From Nissolia schottii (lineage: Eukaryota > Streptophyta > Magnoliopsida > Fabales > Fabaceae), in the NCBI GenBank assembly GCA_003254905.1, contig QANU01010637.1:207919-271918 (forward strand): a stretch of DNA of 64,000 bases. The letters are read 5' to 3'. The translations under genes were made by a program, and so were the position numbers. Of this stretch, positions 63,025-64,000 are shown one piece after another (position 1 is the first letter of the stretch; each line of letters begins with the position of its first letter). The notes below the pieces were generated by a model, which saw only the letters and a program-made list of their open reading frames with translations, searched no databases and had not been told where the DNA came from.

Positions 63025-63204
63025 GTTTAATTTTGATACACTAAAAGTGTAAAAGATTTTACATGGTCAGTCAATCAATTTATTTCGTTTAAATGACATT
63101 TTAAAGAGTGAGTTTGATAGTCAACAGAGTTTACTTATTTGTCGGTATATGATTAGATGACAGTTTAAAACTCTTTTATACTATGAATGCGTTCTAATTA
63201 AATC
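63025..63204. mobile_element. MITE-like repeat, copy 2 of a pair
   Basis: It begins gtttaattttgatacactaa and shares tatatgattagatgacagtt, aaaactcttttatactatga and ctaattaaat with the 54690 copy. The two ends are weakly inverted (gtgtaaaa against ttttatac). Confidence 0.6.
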
Positions 63205-64000
63205 ATTTTTGATATTGTATTATTATATTTTGGTTGACGTGGCAAGTTTAATGAGAATATAACAATAATTAGTTAGAGTGAAAAATGAGACTGTAACAAC
63301 AATTTGAGGTTAGAAATGTAATTCGGATAGCCATCCCATCAATGGCAAATGTTTAATAGCTCGAAAAGGACTTCCCAAAACGACATACAAAAGATAGAAT
63401 AAGGAGTAATTGAATTGTCCTATCCTCAATTTTCGGAGCCACGATGAATGGTTATTAGACCATTCGTTTGCATTTTTAAGAAAAACTCTTTGGGCCAAAC
63501 AACATTGCTCCTCATCGATTATTACCTCAGACTCATTTATCATTTGTTACTGCATTTGCATTCTCATTTGCAACTCAAATTATTGCCATATTCTCGTTTA
63601 GGGTCGGTTTGGGTATACAAATTAAAAGAAGTTTATTGCTAAAGAAATTTTTGAAAAGTAACTTATAAATGAATTATTTTGTATTTAAAAATACAAGAAA
63701 TGAAACATGTAGATATTTCAAGTATTTAAGAAATTTTTATTTTAAGTATTTTTTAAAAAGCTAGATATTTCAATTTCTTAAAAAATATTAAAATTGACTT
63801 TTTAAAAAGTAATAAGTCGTATGATGAAACATGCTGAAAATTAAAAATATGACTTCTAACTTTTAAAAAATAAAAAAAATTAAAAAGTTGTGTTATTCAA
63901 ATGGATCCTTAATATAATAAATTGATGAAAAAGTAACAATAAAATAATGAAAATGGAATAAAGGATTAACGGGACTCCTAATAACTCCAAGAACTAAAAA
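63205..64000. other. Intergenic sequence to the right edge, no gene seen
   Basis: Overlapping short open frames on both strands at 63310-63640 have no recognisable content. Confidence 0.5.

Overview
This is an AT-rich plant nuclear segment. It has spliced genes with GT-AG introns, T-rich leader introns, and long gene-poor stretches full of small inverted-repeat transposons, solo LTRs and microsatellites. The proteins are typical of eudicots. Several dispersed repeats look like those I associate with papilionoid legumes, so a legume is my best guess, but this is inference. Three single N bases (16086, 20905, 49262) mark it as assembly sequence.

Five intact or nearly intact genes are present, plus one partial gene and one pseudogene. 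Left to right they are: (1) the first exon of a conserved small membrane protein on the minus strand, running off the left edge (810-957); (2) a five-exon DUF630/DUF632 protein of 793 aa on the plus strand (9360-13229); (3) an NHL13-like NDR1/HIN1-family protein of 273 aa on the minus strand (17315-18136); (4) a two-exon thaumatin-like/PR-5 protein of 247 aa on the plus strand (23536-24464); (5) a frameshifted F-box-associated-domain pseudogene on the plus strand (about 25210-25860); (6) a three-exon LRR receptor-like pseudokinase of 979 aa on the minus strand (26694-30369); (7) an intronless-CDS EIN3/EIL1 ethylene transcription factor of 630 aa on the minus strand (50558-52450). I predict leader introns in the 5' UTRs of the DUF630/632, NHL13, LRR-kinase and EIL1 genes.

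The order DUF630/632 - NHL13 - LRR pseudokinase - EIL1 matches, from memory, the Arabidopsis block At2g27090 - At2g27080 - At2g27060 - At2g27050. The window therefore looks like an old conserved block, expanded by transposons and with a thaumatin-like gene and an F-box relic between NHL13 and the kinase. The genes do not form one pathway. EIL1 is the ethylene-response master regulator, and the NHL, PR-5 and receptor-like genes are all of types often linked to defence or cell-surface signalling.

The rest is accessory DNA. The clearest items are a 3.1-kb solo LTR with a perfect 5-bp target duplication (59241-62366), three copies of one roughly 380-bp MITE family within 9 kb (38286, 42844, 46647), a 740-bp long-TIR element carrying a small-nuclear-RNA-like promoter cassette (58161-58902), a pair of elements sharing a legume-type terminal repeat (40650, 62462), a 566-bp element with perfect 15-bp TIRs (6315-6880), a possible CACTA terminus followed by duplicated gene fragments (1752-3300), and scattered repeats built on an aaatcgcc-type motif. 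I saw no tRNA, rRNA, known snRNA or CRISPR array.
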